This document shows, piece after piece, positions 42,111-52,257 of a stretch of 64,000 nt of DNA; the first letter of the stretch is position 1; each line of letters opens with the position of its first letter. The stretch is from JBIQJD01 sp044507695 (GTDB taxonomy: Bacteria > Bacteroidota > Ignavibacteria > Ignavibacteriales > Ignavibacteriaceae). The DNA is taken from contig JBIQJD010000001.1 in the NCBI GenBank assembly GCA_044507695.1, forward strand, positions 124,001-188,000, read 5' to 3'. The notes beneath the pieces were generated by a model. The model made no database searches, was not told the DNA's origin, and saw nothing but the letters and a program-made list of their open reading frames with translations. Position numbers and translations under genes: made by a program.

Positions 42111-45080
42111 GTGAAAAAATTAGTCTACTCAATTCTTGTTCTCTTTTTCTCCGCCATAGCTTATCCGCAGGTTACAACGTTATGGGAGAAGTCATTAGCG
42201 GCAGGAACGATGCCTGAATGGGACGGTGGAACAGTCCGCGGAATCGCTTACGGCTCCGTAAATGGTAACGACAGAGTTTATGTTGTAACACGGGCCGCAA
42301 GTGTTGGGGGAAAACAAATAGTGATTCTTAATGCTGCTACAGGTGATTCAGTTGGAACACTTGATACAACCGGAATCAGCGGTGGTACACTCGCCGTTAA
42401 CGATGTAGAAGTATCAACTGATGGTAAAATCTTTGTTGGTAATTTAGCATCAGGTGGTACTTTTAAAGTTTATAAATATGATACTGAAGCTTCAGCTCCG
42501 GTTGCAGTTATTGAATACGATGCAACAGGAATGAGATTAGGTGATAAATTTACAGTTACAGGTTCAACAGCGGATAATTCCATAATCATATGGGCTGCAA
42601 ATGCTACAGGTAACGGAAATATCCTGAAATTTAAAACAACTGATAACGGAAATTCCTTCACTCCGGAAATCATCAACAAAGCATCCACAGGTACAGCACC
42701 TTCAGTTGGACCATTGCCCAATGGTGATTTTTACTACAATATTCAGGGCGGCAGGCCGCAAAAATATCAAGCTGATGGTACTTTTATCGGTGAAGTTGCA
42801 AGCAGTGTAATCTCCACCGGAGGAAGTGCTATAAGATACCTGAATACAATTTCAGGTGATGAATTTATTGTATCAAGTGAACTTTTAGCTACTACCATAA
42901 ATAATGCTAAGATATTAAAAATCCCCGGAGGTGTTCCAGCAGCATCAACAGAATTCGGTACAACTAATCTGCTTGGTAACGTTTCAGCAAGTGGAAATGG
43001 CGATGTAGCAGTACAGAAAGTGAATGACTATGTTTATAATTTATTCGTTGTAGCTTCATTAAATGGTTTTGGTGCTTACCAGGTTGATATGAGAACTCCG
43101 CTTGCTGGTGAGTATTACATTCCTCAGGGCAGCAATCCGCAAGGCTTTGCTACTCTTGCAGAAGCAGTTGCAGCATTAAATATAAATGGTGCATCAGGCA
43201 CTGTTAATTTTATTTTAGATGCTGATACTTTAAGAGAAGCTTCTTTCACATTTAATGCTGATCTATCTGCAGATAATAATGTAGTTATTAAACCAGCACC
43301 CGGGCGTGATGTTGTTTTATTTGTTACTGCCGGACCAAGCAAAGGAAACGGACCTCAGATGATCGGATTTGATAGAGGGTACGTTACATTTGATGGAAGT
43401 AACAACGGAACCAGCACGAGGAATCTGATTATTTCAACAGAAGAAGATGGAGTAGCTGTTCCTTTTGGTTTGAATACCGCAAACGCTGATACAGTTACAC
43501 TTAAAAATCTTATAATTAAAAACATAGTTGATGTTCCTCTAAATTTCAGATATGGTGCAGTTATTAATGATGTTGGCGGCGTTTGGGGATTCCGGGTAGA
43601 AAACTGCCAGATAGGTTCCGCAGATAAACCGGTGCGCAGAGATGGTCTTGCCCCCTGGGGCGGCGGTGCTGTTCCTAATAATTTCAGCATTGTGAATAAT
43701 GAAATTTATGCTGGCGTACGCGGTGTTACTACAATCTATCTTGTTGATTGTGAGATAATTGGTAATACTATTAACATGATTCCTGCTGATGTTACTGGCG
43801 GAACCGATGCATACAATCATGGAATTTACATTACAGGCGGATCAGGTGTACTGGATATCAGCGATAACGTAATTAATTGTTTAGCTCCAACAGTAATTAA
43901 CAATTCATATTTGATTGGAATTGCATTTGCCGGAAATTCAGAAAGCGGTGAAGATTGGTTCAAAATATCTAATAATATGATCAATATGGGTTCTGCTTCT
44001 GAAACACGTTCCGTTTACGGAATTGGATTACGTTCTGCGCAGCCAATGGGAAATCTTAAAGTCTACCATAATACAATTCTTATAAATGAAATGACATCAA
44101 CCGCTGTTAGCTATGGAATCGGGAATCATTTCAATGGAACAGGTCCGGTTAATATTGATTTGAAGAATAATATTATCATTAACAAACATACCGGTAATAA
44201 TGGTTCATCAGCAATTGGCCTTATTCCGGCAACTTCTGTTCTTGCTTCAGATTTTAATGATCTTTATTCAGCAAAGAATTTAGTTAATTTCACCGGTTCA
44301 TTATATGCTGATCTTGCTGCATGGCGAGCTGCCGGCAGAGATTCAAATTCAGTTTCTAAGTTAGTTGAATTTGTTTCAGCAACAGATCTCCACTTAGCCG
44401 GCGCTTCAGTTGGAGATGGTGATTTAGCAGGTACTCCAATTGCTATCGTTACAACAGACATTGATGGAGAATTGAGAAGCACAACCTTCCCATACATGGG
44501 AGCTGATGAAGGCGGTGTTGTTATTCCTGTTGAACTCACTTCATTTGCAGCAGCAGTTAACGGTAAAAATGTTGAACTAAACTGGACAACAGCAACAGAG
44601 ACCAATAATCGCGGATTTGAAGTTGAAAGAAAGATAACTGATAACTGGGAAAAAATTGGATTCATTCCCGGTACAGGAACTACAACAGAAGTTAAGAGAT
44701 ACAGCTTTGTTGATACTGATGTACCATCAGGTAAATTAAGCTACCGTTTGAAACAAATTGATTATGATGGAACATTCAGTTATTCATATGTAGTTGAAGT
44801 TGAAATTAACACAATTACCAATTTTGAACTTCTGCAGAATTATCCGAATCCATTCAACCCGAATACCGATATATCATTCATGCTTCCTGTAGACGCAAAG
44901 GTAAAGCTTGAGATTTATTCAGTAACAGGTGAATTGGTAGAAATACTTGCAAATGAATTCCTACCCGCAGGAAAACATGTTTACAGATTTGATGCTTCAG
45001 GATATGCAAGCGGAACATATATTTACAGGTTAACTTCGGATAATATTTCTCTTACCAGGAAGATGATATTAATGAAGTAA
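42111..45080 (+). CDS. T9SS-sorted protein with beta-propeller-like and beta-helix regions
   Basis: 989 residues; start GTG at 42111 with GAGG upstream; signal peptide cut after YPQ. The N-terminal 320 residues look like a DUF4623/propeller-like repeat (GGKQIVILNAATGD, GKIFVGNLASGGTFKVYKYD). Residues about 345-780 resemble a right-handed parallel beta-helix (TLKNLIIKNIVD, FRVENCQIG, VDCEIIGNTINM, DISDNVINC), a fold used by polysaccharide lyases and adhesins. Next comes an Fn3/ASH-like segment (VELTSFAAAVNGKNVELNWTT), then a type IX sorting domain (LQNYPNPFNPNTDISFMLP). Whether it is an enzyme or an adhesin cannot be decided. Confidence 0.78.
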   Translation: MKKLVYSILVLFFSAIAYPQVTTLWEKSLAAGTMPEWDGGTVRGIAYGSVNGNDRVYVVTRAASVGGKQIVILNAATGDSVGTLDTTGISGGTLAVNDVEVSTDGKIFVGNLASGGTFKVYKYDTEASAPVAVIEYDATGMRLGDKFTVTGSTADNSIIIWAANATGNGNILKFKTTDNGNSFTPEIINKASTGTAPSVGPLPNGDFYYNIQGGRPQKYQADGTFIGEVASSVISTGGSAIRYLNTISGDEFIVSSELLATTINNAKILKIPGGVPAASTEFGTTNLLGNVSASGNGDVAVQKVNDYVYNLFVVASLNGFGAYQVDMRTPLAGEYYIPQGSNPQGFATLAEAVAALNINGASGTVNFILDADTLREASFTFNADLSADNNVVIKPAPGRDVVLFVTAGPSKGNGPQMIGFDRGYVTFDGSNNGTSTRNLIISTEEDGVAVPFGLNTANADTVTLKNLIIKNIVDVPLNFRYGAVINDVGGVWGFRVENCQIGSADKPVRRDGLAPWGGGAVPNNFSIVNNEIYAGVRGVTTIYLVDCEIIGNTINMIPADVTGGTDAYNHGIYITGGSGVLDISDNVINCLAPTVINNSYLIGIAFAGNSESGEDWFKISNNMINMGSASETRSVYGIGLRSAQPMGNLKVYHNTILINEMTSTAVSYGIGNHFNGTGPVNIDLKNNIIINKHTGNNGSSAIGLIPATSVLASDFNDLYSAKNLVNFTGSLYADLAAWRAAGRDSNSVSKLVEFVSATDLHLAGASVGDGDLAGTPIAIVTTDIDGELRSTTFPYMGADEGGVVIPVELTSFAAAVNGKNVELNWTTATETNNRGFEVERKITDNWEKIGFIPGTGTTTEVKRYSFVDTDVPSGKLSYRLKQIDYDGTFSYSYVVEVEINTITNFELLQNYPNPFNPNTDISFMLPVDAKVKLEIYSVTGELVEILANEFLPAGKHVYRFDASGYASGTYIYRLTSDNISLTRKMILMK

Positions 45081-45095
45081 CATCAGGTTAAATTT

Positions 45096-45127
45096 AAAAG
45101 CCCCGGTTTTTCCGGGGCTTTTTTTTA
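45096..45127 (+). terminator. Intrinsic terminator
   Basis: AAGCCCCGG/CCGGGGCTT stem with a T5 loop, followed by TTTTTT. It directly follows the 989-residue T9SS protein gene. Confidence 0.9.
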
Positions 45128-45270
45128 AAATAGCAAAAATTTTTTCTGATTTAATTTCTAATCCTCTTTACCCGGACATTAAAAAAATACCCGCCAAATC
45201 AACATATATGGTCTGCAGGGTTATATCTTACTTTTAAAATTTTTAAATTGGGTTTAAAAATTAAGGAGTA

Positions 45271-46494
45271 ATGTTAGAAGCTATCAGCAACTGGCTTGAT
45301 CAATATCCATTCATTAAGGATAACCTGAAATTTCTCGGGGTTGTTCTTCTTGCCTGGTTTGTTTATTACATCGTAAAAAAAATCATCGTTCAAAGTGTTA
45401 AGGCTTTTGCAAGAAAAACTACAACACAAATAGATGATATACTTTTCAATGAAAAACTGCTTACAAGAATTGCAGTAATTGCACCGGTAATAGTTTTATA
45501 TCAATTCGTTTATCTTTTACCCGGCTCAGAAAACTGGATCAAATTAATTCTTGATTCAATTATTGTTTTTTTAATATTGCTTATTATTGGTGCATTCCTA
45601 TCTACATTAAATGAAATTGCCGAACGATCCGAGAAGTTTAAAGATTATCCGATTAAAGGTTATCTGCAGATTGTAAAAATCATTCTTTACATTCTTGGTG
45701 GAATTGTTATTGCCGGCATATTAACACGGCAGGAACCATGGGCTTTAATAACCGGACTCGGTGCGATGACTGCGGTTATACTTCTAATTTTCAGAGATAC
45801 AATTCTCTCTTTTGTTGCAAGCGTTCAGATATCTTCTTACGATCTTATTAAAAAAGGAGATTGGATTGAAGTGCCTAAATACGGTGCAGACGGAGATGTT
45901 ATTGATATTGCACTTCATACTATTAAAGTGCAGAACTGGGATAAAACAATTACAGTAATTCCAACCTATAAATTGATTGAAGAATCATTTAAAAACTGGC
46001 GCGGGATGCAGATGACTGGCGGAAGAAGAATTAAACGCGCAATCTATATTGATGTTACAAGTATTAAATTTTGCACCGAGGAAATGCTGAACCGCTTTGA
46101 AAAATTTTATCTTATAGAAGATTATATTAAGAGCAAACGAGCAGAAATAAAAAAATATAATGATTCATTAAATGCCGATCTGAGTGAGATAATTAATGGC
46201 AGACGATTAACTAATCTTGGTACGTTCAGAGCATATCTTAAAACTTATTTAAGAAGAAGGGAAGATGTACATAGTGATCTTACATTTATTGTAAGATATT
46301 TAGAAGCCGGCGCCACAGGTCTTCCAATTGAAATTTATCTTTTTGCAAATACAACCAGTTGGGTGCCTTATGAAGATATTCAGGCAGAAATATTTGATCA
46401 TATCTTTGCAGTTATAAATCAATTTGATTTAAAAATTTTTCAATATCCTACAAGTAATGATATGAAGAATCTTAATCCGCAAACCCAGCAGTAG
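45271..46494 (+). CDS. MscS-family mechanosensitive channel (YbdG-like)
   Basis: 407-residue inner-membrane protein with about five transmembrane segments before the MscS pore/beta domain. The stretch LIKKGDWIEVPKYGADGDVIDIALHTIKVQNWDKTITVIPTYKL (about residues 190-235) matches the YbdG/MscM subtype closely, including the SFKNWRGMQMTGGRRIKR that follows. Such channels open on membrane tension and protect against osmotic downshock. No fusion or truncation is seen. The ATG is preceded by AAGGAG. It stands alone between the T9SS gene terminator and def. Confidence 0.92.
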   Translation: MLEAISNWLDQYPFIKDNLKFLGVVLLAWFVYYIVKKIIVQSVKAFARKTTTQIDDILFNEKLLTRIAVIAPVIVLYQFVYLLPGSENWIKLILDSIIVFLILLIIGAFLSTLNEIAERSEKFKDYPIKGYLQIVKIILYILGGIVIAGILTRQEPWALITGLGAMTAVILLIFRDTILSFVASVQISSYDLIKKGDWIEVPKYGADGDVIDIALHTIKVQNWDKTITVIPTYKLIEESFKNWRGMQMTGGRRIKRAIYIDVTSIKFCTEEMLNRFEKFYLIEDYIKSKRAEIKKYNDSLNADLSEIINGRRLTNLGTFRAYLKTYLRRREDVHSDLTFIVRYLEAGATGLPIEIYLFANTTSWVPYEDIQAEIFDHIFAVINQFDLKIFQYPTSNDMKNLNPQTQQ

Positions 46495-46621
46495 ATAAAT
46501 ATTTTAGCATCGCTTTATTTTGCAGATAATTTGAATCACTGCAGGCAGATTCTATACTTTCTTATTCATCCTGTTTTATTTATTTTTGACCCGCATCCTT
46601 AAACAAAAGACCAGGAATGTA

Positions 46622-47185
46622 ATGGCTATATTACCGATAACTGTTTACGGCGATAAAATCTTAAGAAAAAAAACTGAGCTTGTAAAAGAAGTTGATATGC
46701 AGGTTATCGAACTAATTAAAAACATGTTTGAAACCATGCGTAATGCAAATGGGATTGGATTGGCGGCAAATCAGATTGGTGCTGATAAATCCATTTTTGT
46801 AATTGATATTTCCGGTGTTGAAGGCTCAGAAAATATTAAGCCGATGGTATTTATAAATCCGGAAATACTTGAAAGATCAGAAGAAACTATTCCTATTGAA
46901 GAAGGATGTCTGAGCCTGCCGGATTTAAGATATGATGTAGTACGGCCAAAACGGGTGAAAGTAAAATTCTTTGATGCCGATATGAAGGAACACACAATTG
47001 AAGCTGATGAAATGTTTGCCAGAGTTATACAGCATGAGTATGATCATCTGCAGGGAATTTTATTTATTGATAAGATTCACGAAAGCGTTCTAAAAAAGTT
47101 TAAGAAGGCTCTTCAAAAAATAAGATTACGCCAGGTTGAAACAGATTATCCGTTAACAGAAAAAATGGATTATGTGCTTCGATGA
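46622..47185 (+). CDS. def: Peptide deformylase
   Basis: Removes the N-formyl group from nascent proteins. 187 residues from the ATG at 46622, whose protein start (MAILPITVYGDKILRKK) matches the family and is preceded by CCAGGA; an upstream TTG extension has no family support. All three motifs are present: GIGLAANQIG (44-53), EGCLSLP (94-100, metal ligand Cys96) and HEYDH (138-142). It overlaps fmt by four bases (ATGA-type overlap), the common def-fmt arrangement that pairs formylation with deformylation. Confidence 0.97.
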   Translation: MAILPITVYGDKILRKKTELVKEVDMQVIELIKNMFETMRNANGIGLAANQIGADKSIFVIDISGVEGSENIKPMVFINPEILERSEETIPIEEGCLSLPDLRYDVVRPKRVKVKFFDADMKEHTIEADEMFARVIQHEYDHLQGILFIDKIHESVLKKFKKALQKIRLRQVETDYPLTEKMDYVLR

Positions 47186-48087
47186 AAATTATATTCATGG
47201 GGACGCCTGACTTTGCAATTCCATCTTTAGAAAAATTATTTAACAGCCGGCATACAATTTCCGCAGTTGTTACTTCGCCTGATAAAGAACGGGGAAGAGG
47301 ACAAAAAGTATCTTTCACTCCGGTAAAAGAATTTGCGCTGAAAAAAAATCTCCCTTTGCTTCAACCGAAAAAATTAAAAGACCAAAATTTTATAGAGGAA
47401 TTAAAATCTTTTGATGCAGATATTTTTGTTGTTGTAGCTTTTAAAATTTTACCTCCTGAAGTTTTTACGCTTCCATCAAAAATTTCATTTAATCTACATG
47501 CATCTCTGCTTCCAAAGTACAGAGGTGCAGCACCTATTCAATGGGCATTAATAAAGGGTGAAACTGAAACAGGCGTAACAACATTTGCTCTTGAAGAGAA
47601 AGTAGATACAGGAAATATTTTTCTTCAAAAAAAAACAAAGATTAATGAAGAAGATAATTTTGGTTCTTTGCATGATAAATTAAGTTTACTCGGTGCAGAT
47701 GCTGTGCTTGAAACTGTTGATCTTATTGAATCGGGAAATTTTTTATTAAAGCCGCAGAATAGTAATGAAGCAACCCCTGCTCCAAAAATTACCAGGGAAA
47801 CAGGATTGATAAATTGGGATGATAATGCGAGGGACATTCATAATCTTATCCGCGGTTTATCACCAAATCCAGGTGCATATTTTTATCATGCCGGAGTGCA
47901 GATAAAAATCTATAAAACTGAAATATCTGATTTAAAATTAAAGCCTGGAGAAATAAAACAAACAAAAACAGAACTATTTATCGGTTGTAATTATAAATCA
48001 TTAAAAATTCTTGAACTTCAAAAAGAAGGCAAGAAAAAAATGTCTGCTGAAAATTTTATTCGTGGTTTTAATTTCACGGAAATGTGA
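47182..48087 (+). CDS. fmt: Methionyl-tRNA formyltransferase
   Basis: Formylates initiator Met-tRNA using 10-formyl-tetrahydrofolate. 301 residues, near the usual length. The start MKIIFMGTPDFAIPSLEKL and the catalytic region FNLHASLLPKYRGAAPIQWALIKGETETGVT (with the Asn and His of the formyltransferase active site) are clear, and the C-terminal OB-like domain ends with KKMSAENFIRG. Its ATG overlaps the def stop, so the two are translationally coupled. No unusual features are seen. Confidence 0.97.
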   Translation: MKIIFMGTPDFAIPSLEKLFNSRHTISAVVTSPDKERGRGQKVSFTPVKEFALKKNLPLLQPKKLKDQNFIEELKSFDADIFVVVAFKILPPEVFTLPSKISFNLHASLLPKYRGAAPIQWALIKGETETGVTTFALEEKVDTGNIFLQKKTKINEEDNFGSLHDKLSLLGADAVLETVDLIESGNFLLKPQNSNEATPAPKITRETGLINWDDNARDIHNLIRGLSPNPGAYFYHAGVQIKIYKTEISDLKLKPGEIKQTKTELFIGCNYKSLKILELQKEGKKKMSAENFIRGFNFTEM

Positions 48088-48185
48088 GCTATATTAAACC
48101 GCTGATCATCGGCCAATAAGTATTTTTAATTCCACTAAAAAAAGTAGTATGAAAATTTCATTTTTGAAATTATTAGGGAAAATAA

Positions 48186-49547
48186 ATGCAGTACAAAGAA
48201 AATATCCTTGAGACAATCGGGAATACCCCGCTTGTCCGGATCAATAAAATTACTAAAGGATTAAAGCCGCAAATCTTCGCAAAGCTTGAATCATTTAATC
48301 CCGGCGGAAGTGTTAAAGACCGTATCGGAATTTCAATGCTTGAAGATGCTGAAAAGCAGGGAATTATTAAACCCGGCGGAACAGTGATTGAAGCTACAAG
48401 CGGCAATACAGGAATTGGGCTTGCACTTGCCTGTGCTGTTAAAGGCTATAAATCTATTTTTGTTGTAACGGATAAAGTTAGTTTTGAAAAAATTAATTAT
48501 CTCAAAGCGCTTGGCGGTGATGTGATTGTAACATCAAATGCTGTTAAGCATGACAGCCCTGATTACTACATTAACATTGCAAGAAAAATAAATAAGGAAA
48601 CACCTAACTCAATTTTTATGTATCAGTATTCCAATCCCGCAAATCCCGAAGCACATTACAGAACTACAGGGCCGGAAATATGGCAGCAGACTGAAGGAAA
48701 GATTACTCATTTTGTCTCAGGAATTGGAACAGGCGGAACTATAAGCGGTGTTGGAAGATATCTTAAAGAGCAAAATAAAAATATTCAGATTGTTGGTGCT
48801 GATCCTTATGGTTCAATTTTTAGAGAGTATAAAGAAACGGGTAAATTTTCCGGCAGTAATCCATATCTTGTTGAAGGTATCGGGCAAGATTGTCTTCCTG
48901 CAAATGTTCACTTCCAATACATCGATCGGATAATTAATGTGTCTGATATTGATTCATTTCATTATGCAAGACTGCTTTCGAAAGAAGAAGGTATTTTTGT
49001 TGGCGGCAGTACAGGCACCACTGTAAAAGGCATGCTTGAACTTGCAAAAGAACTTGATGAAAATGCAATCATTGTATTTATTGTAGCGGATACCGGTGAA
49101 AGATATTTGAGTAAATTTCATAGTGAAGAATGGCTTCGTGAAAAAAGATTGCTTCCTACAGAAGTAAAAGTTTTAAGAGATATTTCAAGAGCTAAGAGAG
49201 ACAGCCATCATACAGAGCTTGTGTATTTGAGTGCAAAAGATAAGGTTAAAACAGCGGTTGAAGTTTTAAATTCAAAAGGGTTCTCACAAATTCCGGTAAT
49301 TGAAAATGGTGAATCAGTTGGAAGTTTGAGAGAGGCACGTGTTATGGCAAAGCTGCTTGATAATCCGGGTTTGCTTGATGCTAATGTTGAAGATATTATG
49401 GCGCCGGGGTTTCCAACACTTGATGAAAAAACGGAACTGCAGATTGTTAAACAGTATTTAAGTGAATCTCCGGCAGTACTTGTAACAGAATATGGAAGAA
49501 TTATTGATATTGTTACAAGATATGATGTGCTTGAATTTTCAGTTTAG
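48186..49547 (+). CDS. Cystathionine beta-synthase with C-terminal CBS pair
   Basis: 453 residues: a PLP fold-type II domain (1-330) and two CBS domains (about 335-453). PLP Lys44 sits in GGSVKDR, the substrate loop is ATSGNTGIGLA, and the phosphate loop is GIGTGGTISG. The CBS pair (VKTAVEVLNSKGFSQIPV, VEDIMAPGFPTL) is the layout of animal and actinobacterial cystathionine beta-synthases. It condenses homocysteine with serine (or an activated serine) to cystathionine. The next gene encodes a gamma-lyase/synthase, so reverse transsulfuration toward cysteine is likely; a cysteine-synthase activity cannot be excluded. CBS domains suggest control by adenosyl ligands. Confidence 0.9.
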   Translation: MQYKENILETIGNTPLVRINKITKGLKPQIFAKLESFNPGGSVKDRIGISMLEDAEKQGIIKPGGTVIEATSGNTGIGLALACAVKGYKSIFVVTDKVSFEKINYLKALGGDVIVTSNAVKHDSPDYYINIARKINKETPNSIFMYQYSNPANPEAHYRTTGPEIWQQTEGKITHFVSGIGTGGTISGVGRYLKEQNKNIQIVGADPYGSIFREYKETGKFSGSNPYLVEGIGQDCLPANVHFQYIDRIINVSDIDSFHYARLLSKEEGIFVGGSTGTTVKGMLELAKELDENAIIVFIVADTGERYLSKFHSEEWLREKRLLPTEVKVLRDISRAKRDSHHTELVYLSAKDKVKTAVEVLNSKGFSQIPVIENGESVGSLREARVMAKLLDNPGLLDANVEDIMAPGFPTLDEKTELQIVKQYLSESPAVLVTEYGRIIDIVTRYDVLEFSV

Positions 49548-49597
49548 ATTTAATAATAACTTACTTCAATAAGCTAATAAAAATTTTAAGGAACATT

Positions 49598-50731
49598 ATG
49601 GGATTTTCAACTGATGCAATCCATGCCGGGCAAAAACCCGATCCGGTTACCGGTGCAGTAATTACACCTATTTATCAAACATCAACGTATGCACAGGATG
49701 AACTTGGCAGACATAAAGGATTTGAATACGGCAGAACACACAATCTTACCCGTGCCGCACTTGAAGCAAATATAGCAGCACTTGAAAAAGGAAAATTTGG
49801 TGTTGCCTTTGCATCCGGTTTAGCAGCTACTCACGCATTGATGAGTCTTGTGAAAGCAGGTGATCATATTATTGTTTCGGATAATGTTTACGGCGGAACA
49901 TATCGTTTGTTTGAACTTAATATGAAAAATTACGGCTTGGATTTTTCGTGGATTAATACAAGTGATCTCTCAAATATCAAAAATGCAATAAAAGAAAATA
50001 CTAAAATGGTATTTCTTGAATCACCCACAAATCCAATGCTTAACCTTACTGATTTAAAAGGTGCGGCAGAAATCTGTAAACAACATAATCTCATTTGTGT
50101 TGTTGACAATACATTTATGAGTCCGTACTTTCAAAATCCTCTTACGTTAGGCTGCGATATTGTTCTGCACAGCCAAACAAAATATATAAACGGACATAGT
50201 GATGTTATTGGCGGAATTTTATTAATGAATGATGAAAAAATTCATGAACGCCTTCGCTATATTCAGAATGCTGCCGGCGGTGTTCCATCGCCATTTGATT
50301 GCTGGCTTATTCTTCGTTCTACAAAAACGCTTGCAGTTAGAATGCAACGCCATGAAAAGAATGCTAAAGCCTTAGCAGAGTGGCTTGTGAATTCTAATGC
50401 AGCTAAAAAAGTTTATTACCCCGGATTAAAAGATCATCCGCAGCATGAGCTTGCAAAAAAACAAATGAGAGGTTTTGGGGGGATGATTTCAACAGATTTT
50501 GGAGATGTAGAAACTGCTAAGAAGATTCTAAATAATGTTAAAGTTTTTACTCTTGGTGAAAGTCTTGGTGGAGTTGAAAGTTTAATAAGCCACCCTGCAA
50601 CAATGACTCACGCAACAGTTCCCAAAGTTGATAGGGAAAAATTTGGAATAACGGACAGCCTGGTAAGATTTTCTGTTGGAATTGAAGACATTGAAGATCT
50701 TATTGCAGATATTGAAAATGCTTTGATGTAA
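49598..50731 (+). CDS. Cystathionine gamma-lyase/gamma-synthase
   Basis: 377-residue PLP enzyme of the Cys/Met metabolism family. The PLP Lys195 lies in SQTKYINGHSD, VDNTF is at 169-173, and YGRTHN (44-49) supplies phosphate-binding residues from the neighbouring subunit. The loop VYGGTYRLF has Gly-Gly as in cystathionine gamma-lyase and gamma-synthase rather than the Cys of methionine gamma-lyase. It follows cystathionine beta-synthase by 50 bases, which favours gamma-lyase (cystathionine to cysteine, 2-oxobutanoate and ammonia) in reverse transsulfuration. Gamma-synthase activity is the main alternative. Confidence 0.88.
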   Translation: MGFSTDAIHAGQKPDPVTGAVITPIYQTSTYAQDELGRHKGFEYGRTHNLTRAALEANIAALEKGKFGVAFASGLAATHALMSLVKAGDHIIVSDNVYGGTYRLFELNMKNYGLDFSWINTSDLSNIKNAIKENTKMVFLESPTNPMLNLTDLKGAAEICKQHNLICVVDNTFMSPYFQNPLTLGCDIVLHSQTKYINGHSDVIGGILLMNDEKIHERLRYIQNAAGGVPSPFDCWLILRSTKTLAVRMQRHEKNAKALAEWLVNSNAAKKVYYPGLKDHPQHELAKKQMRGFGGMISTDFGDVETAKKILNNVKVFTLGESLGGVESLISHPATMTHATVPKVDREKFGITDSLVRFSVGIEDIEDLIADIENALM

Positions 50732-50897
50732 ATTGATTTTTTATCCGGAGTTTGATTAATAATTTAATATTCTTTAGGAAAAAACTATCAGGCTCCGGTT
50801 ACATCATTGACCACACTTTCAGAATAATTACATAGCTTGCTTGCCTAATATTTCTTAAGTTTGAGTTAATTATTAACAACATTTCAGGGGAAACGAA

Positions 50898-52226
50898 ATG
50901 GAAACCGATTTAACCTCACTTAAAGAAAAATCTCTTATTGATGATACAAAATATTCCATGGATACACATATGATCTATGGAAAAAATGAAACACGAAAAT
51001 GGGATTATTCACATCATGTACTTCCTCCGGTTTCATCTTCCGTAATATATCGTTTAAATTCAGTTGAACGCGGCGCAGAGGGTTTTCTTGAATTTGCTAA
51101 TTCTCCAATTGCCGGAGAAGATCCAAAACCAATTTATATATATGATAGATTGGGTGAACCGAACAAAGAAATGCTTGAAGAAAATCTTGCTTATGTTGAA
51201 CGTGCTGAAATGGCAGTTACCTTCGCTTCAGGAATGGGAGCAATTTCCGGTATTCTTGGTATACTGTTAAAATCGTTTGATAGAATTGCTGCTCATAAAA
51301 CTCTGTATGGATGCACGTATTCACTTTTTACAAACTGGCTGCCAAAATTACATATCAACACTGATTTTGTTGATCTAACAAATCCTCAGAATCTTTATTC
51401 TGTAATTCATAAAAATACAAAGGTTATTTATATTGAATCACCTGCAAATCCCAATCTTGAAATAATAGATATTTCAGCAATCAGAAAGATTGTTGATGAA
51501 TTCAATAAAGAAAGAGATGAAGGAGATACAATCAAGATTGTAGTGGATAATACCTTCGCAACTCCTTATTGCCAGCGCCCGATTGAACTTGGCGCAAACT
51601 TCTCCATTAATTCTTTAACAAAGGGAATTGGCGGATTTGGAACAGATATGGGTGGAGTAGTAGCCGGAAAAAATAAATACAAGGATACTCTTCTTCTTTA
51701 CAGAAAAGATTTTGGTGCAGTATTGAATAACAAAGCAGCGTGGAATGTACTAACTTATGGGCTTCCAACACTGCCTATACGTATAAAACAGCAGATGAAA
51801 ACAGCTATGCGAATTGCAGAATATCTGAACTCTCATCCGAAAGTTGAAGTGGTTAATTATCCGGGGCTGCCAAACTATAAATATTATTCACTTGCTAAAA
51901 AACAGATGCGTGATTTTAACGGTAACTTTGCGCCGGGCAGTTTGATTTATTTTGTTCTTAAAGGAAAGGATGCACAGGATAGTAAAGAAAACGGAAAACG
52001 ATTCATGAATTACGCCGCTGAAAAGGCTTATACAATGACGCTGGCTGTTAGTCTTGGACATACAAGAACTTTAATTGAACATCCTGCTTCGATGACCCAC
52101 TCAATGGTACCGGCTGAAAAATTAGTGGATTGTGAAATAAATCCCGGCGGAATAAGATTAGCTGCCGGACTAGAAAATGCAGAGGATATTCTTATGGATA
52201 TTGATGAGTGTTTAAAAGTTGTTTGA
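50898..52226 (+). CDS. Probable methionine gamma-lyase
   Basis: 442-residue PLP enzyme of the same family, with an N-terminal extension of about 30 residues. PLP Lys242 is in NSLTKGIGGFGTD. The key loop reads TLYGCTYSLF, with Cys139 at the place of the active-site cysteine that marks methionine gamma-lyases (TLYGCT), whereas the neighbour has Gly. It would cleave methionine to methanethiol, 2-oxobutanoate and ammonia. O-acetylhomoserine sulfhydrylase is an alternative, but those usually have YGGT. It has its own ATG with AGGGGAAAC upstream; the 166-base gap before it suggests a separate promoter. No riboswitch is seen there. Confidence 0.8.
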   Translation: METDLTSLKEKSLIDDTKYSMDTHMIYGKNETRKWDYSHHVLPPVSSSVIYRLNSVERGAEGFLEFANSPIAGEDPKPIYIYDRLGEPNKEMLEENLAYVERAEMAVTFASGMGAISGILGILLKSFDRIAAHKTLYGCTYSLFTNWLPKLHINTDFVDLTNPQNLYSVIHKNTKVIYIESPANPNLEIIDISAIRKIVDEFNKERDEGDTIKIVVDNTFATPYCQRPIELGANFSINSLTKGIGGFGTDMGGVVAGKNKYKDTLLLYRKDFGAVLNNKAAWNVLTYGLPTLPIRIKQQMKTAMRIAEYLNSHPKVEVVNYPGLPNYKYYSLAKKQMRDFNGNFAPGSLIYFVLKGKDAQDSKENGKRFMNYAAEKAYTMTLAVSLGHTRTLIEHPASMTHSMVPAEKLVDCEINPGGIRLAAGLENAEDILMDIDECLKVV

Positions 52227-52257
52227 AAATTATTTTATAAAAAATTCTATAATGTAT

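Noticed and set aside
44264..44665. Minus-strand open frame inside the 989-residue T9SS gene
   Set aside because: No ribosome site or recognisable domain; it is explained by codon bias of the sense gene.
50732..50897. SAM or other riboswitch before the methionine gamma-lyase gene
   Set aside because: Looked for because of the enzyme's role; no conserved riboswitch core or terminator/antiterminator pair is visible.
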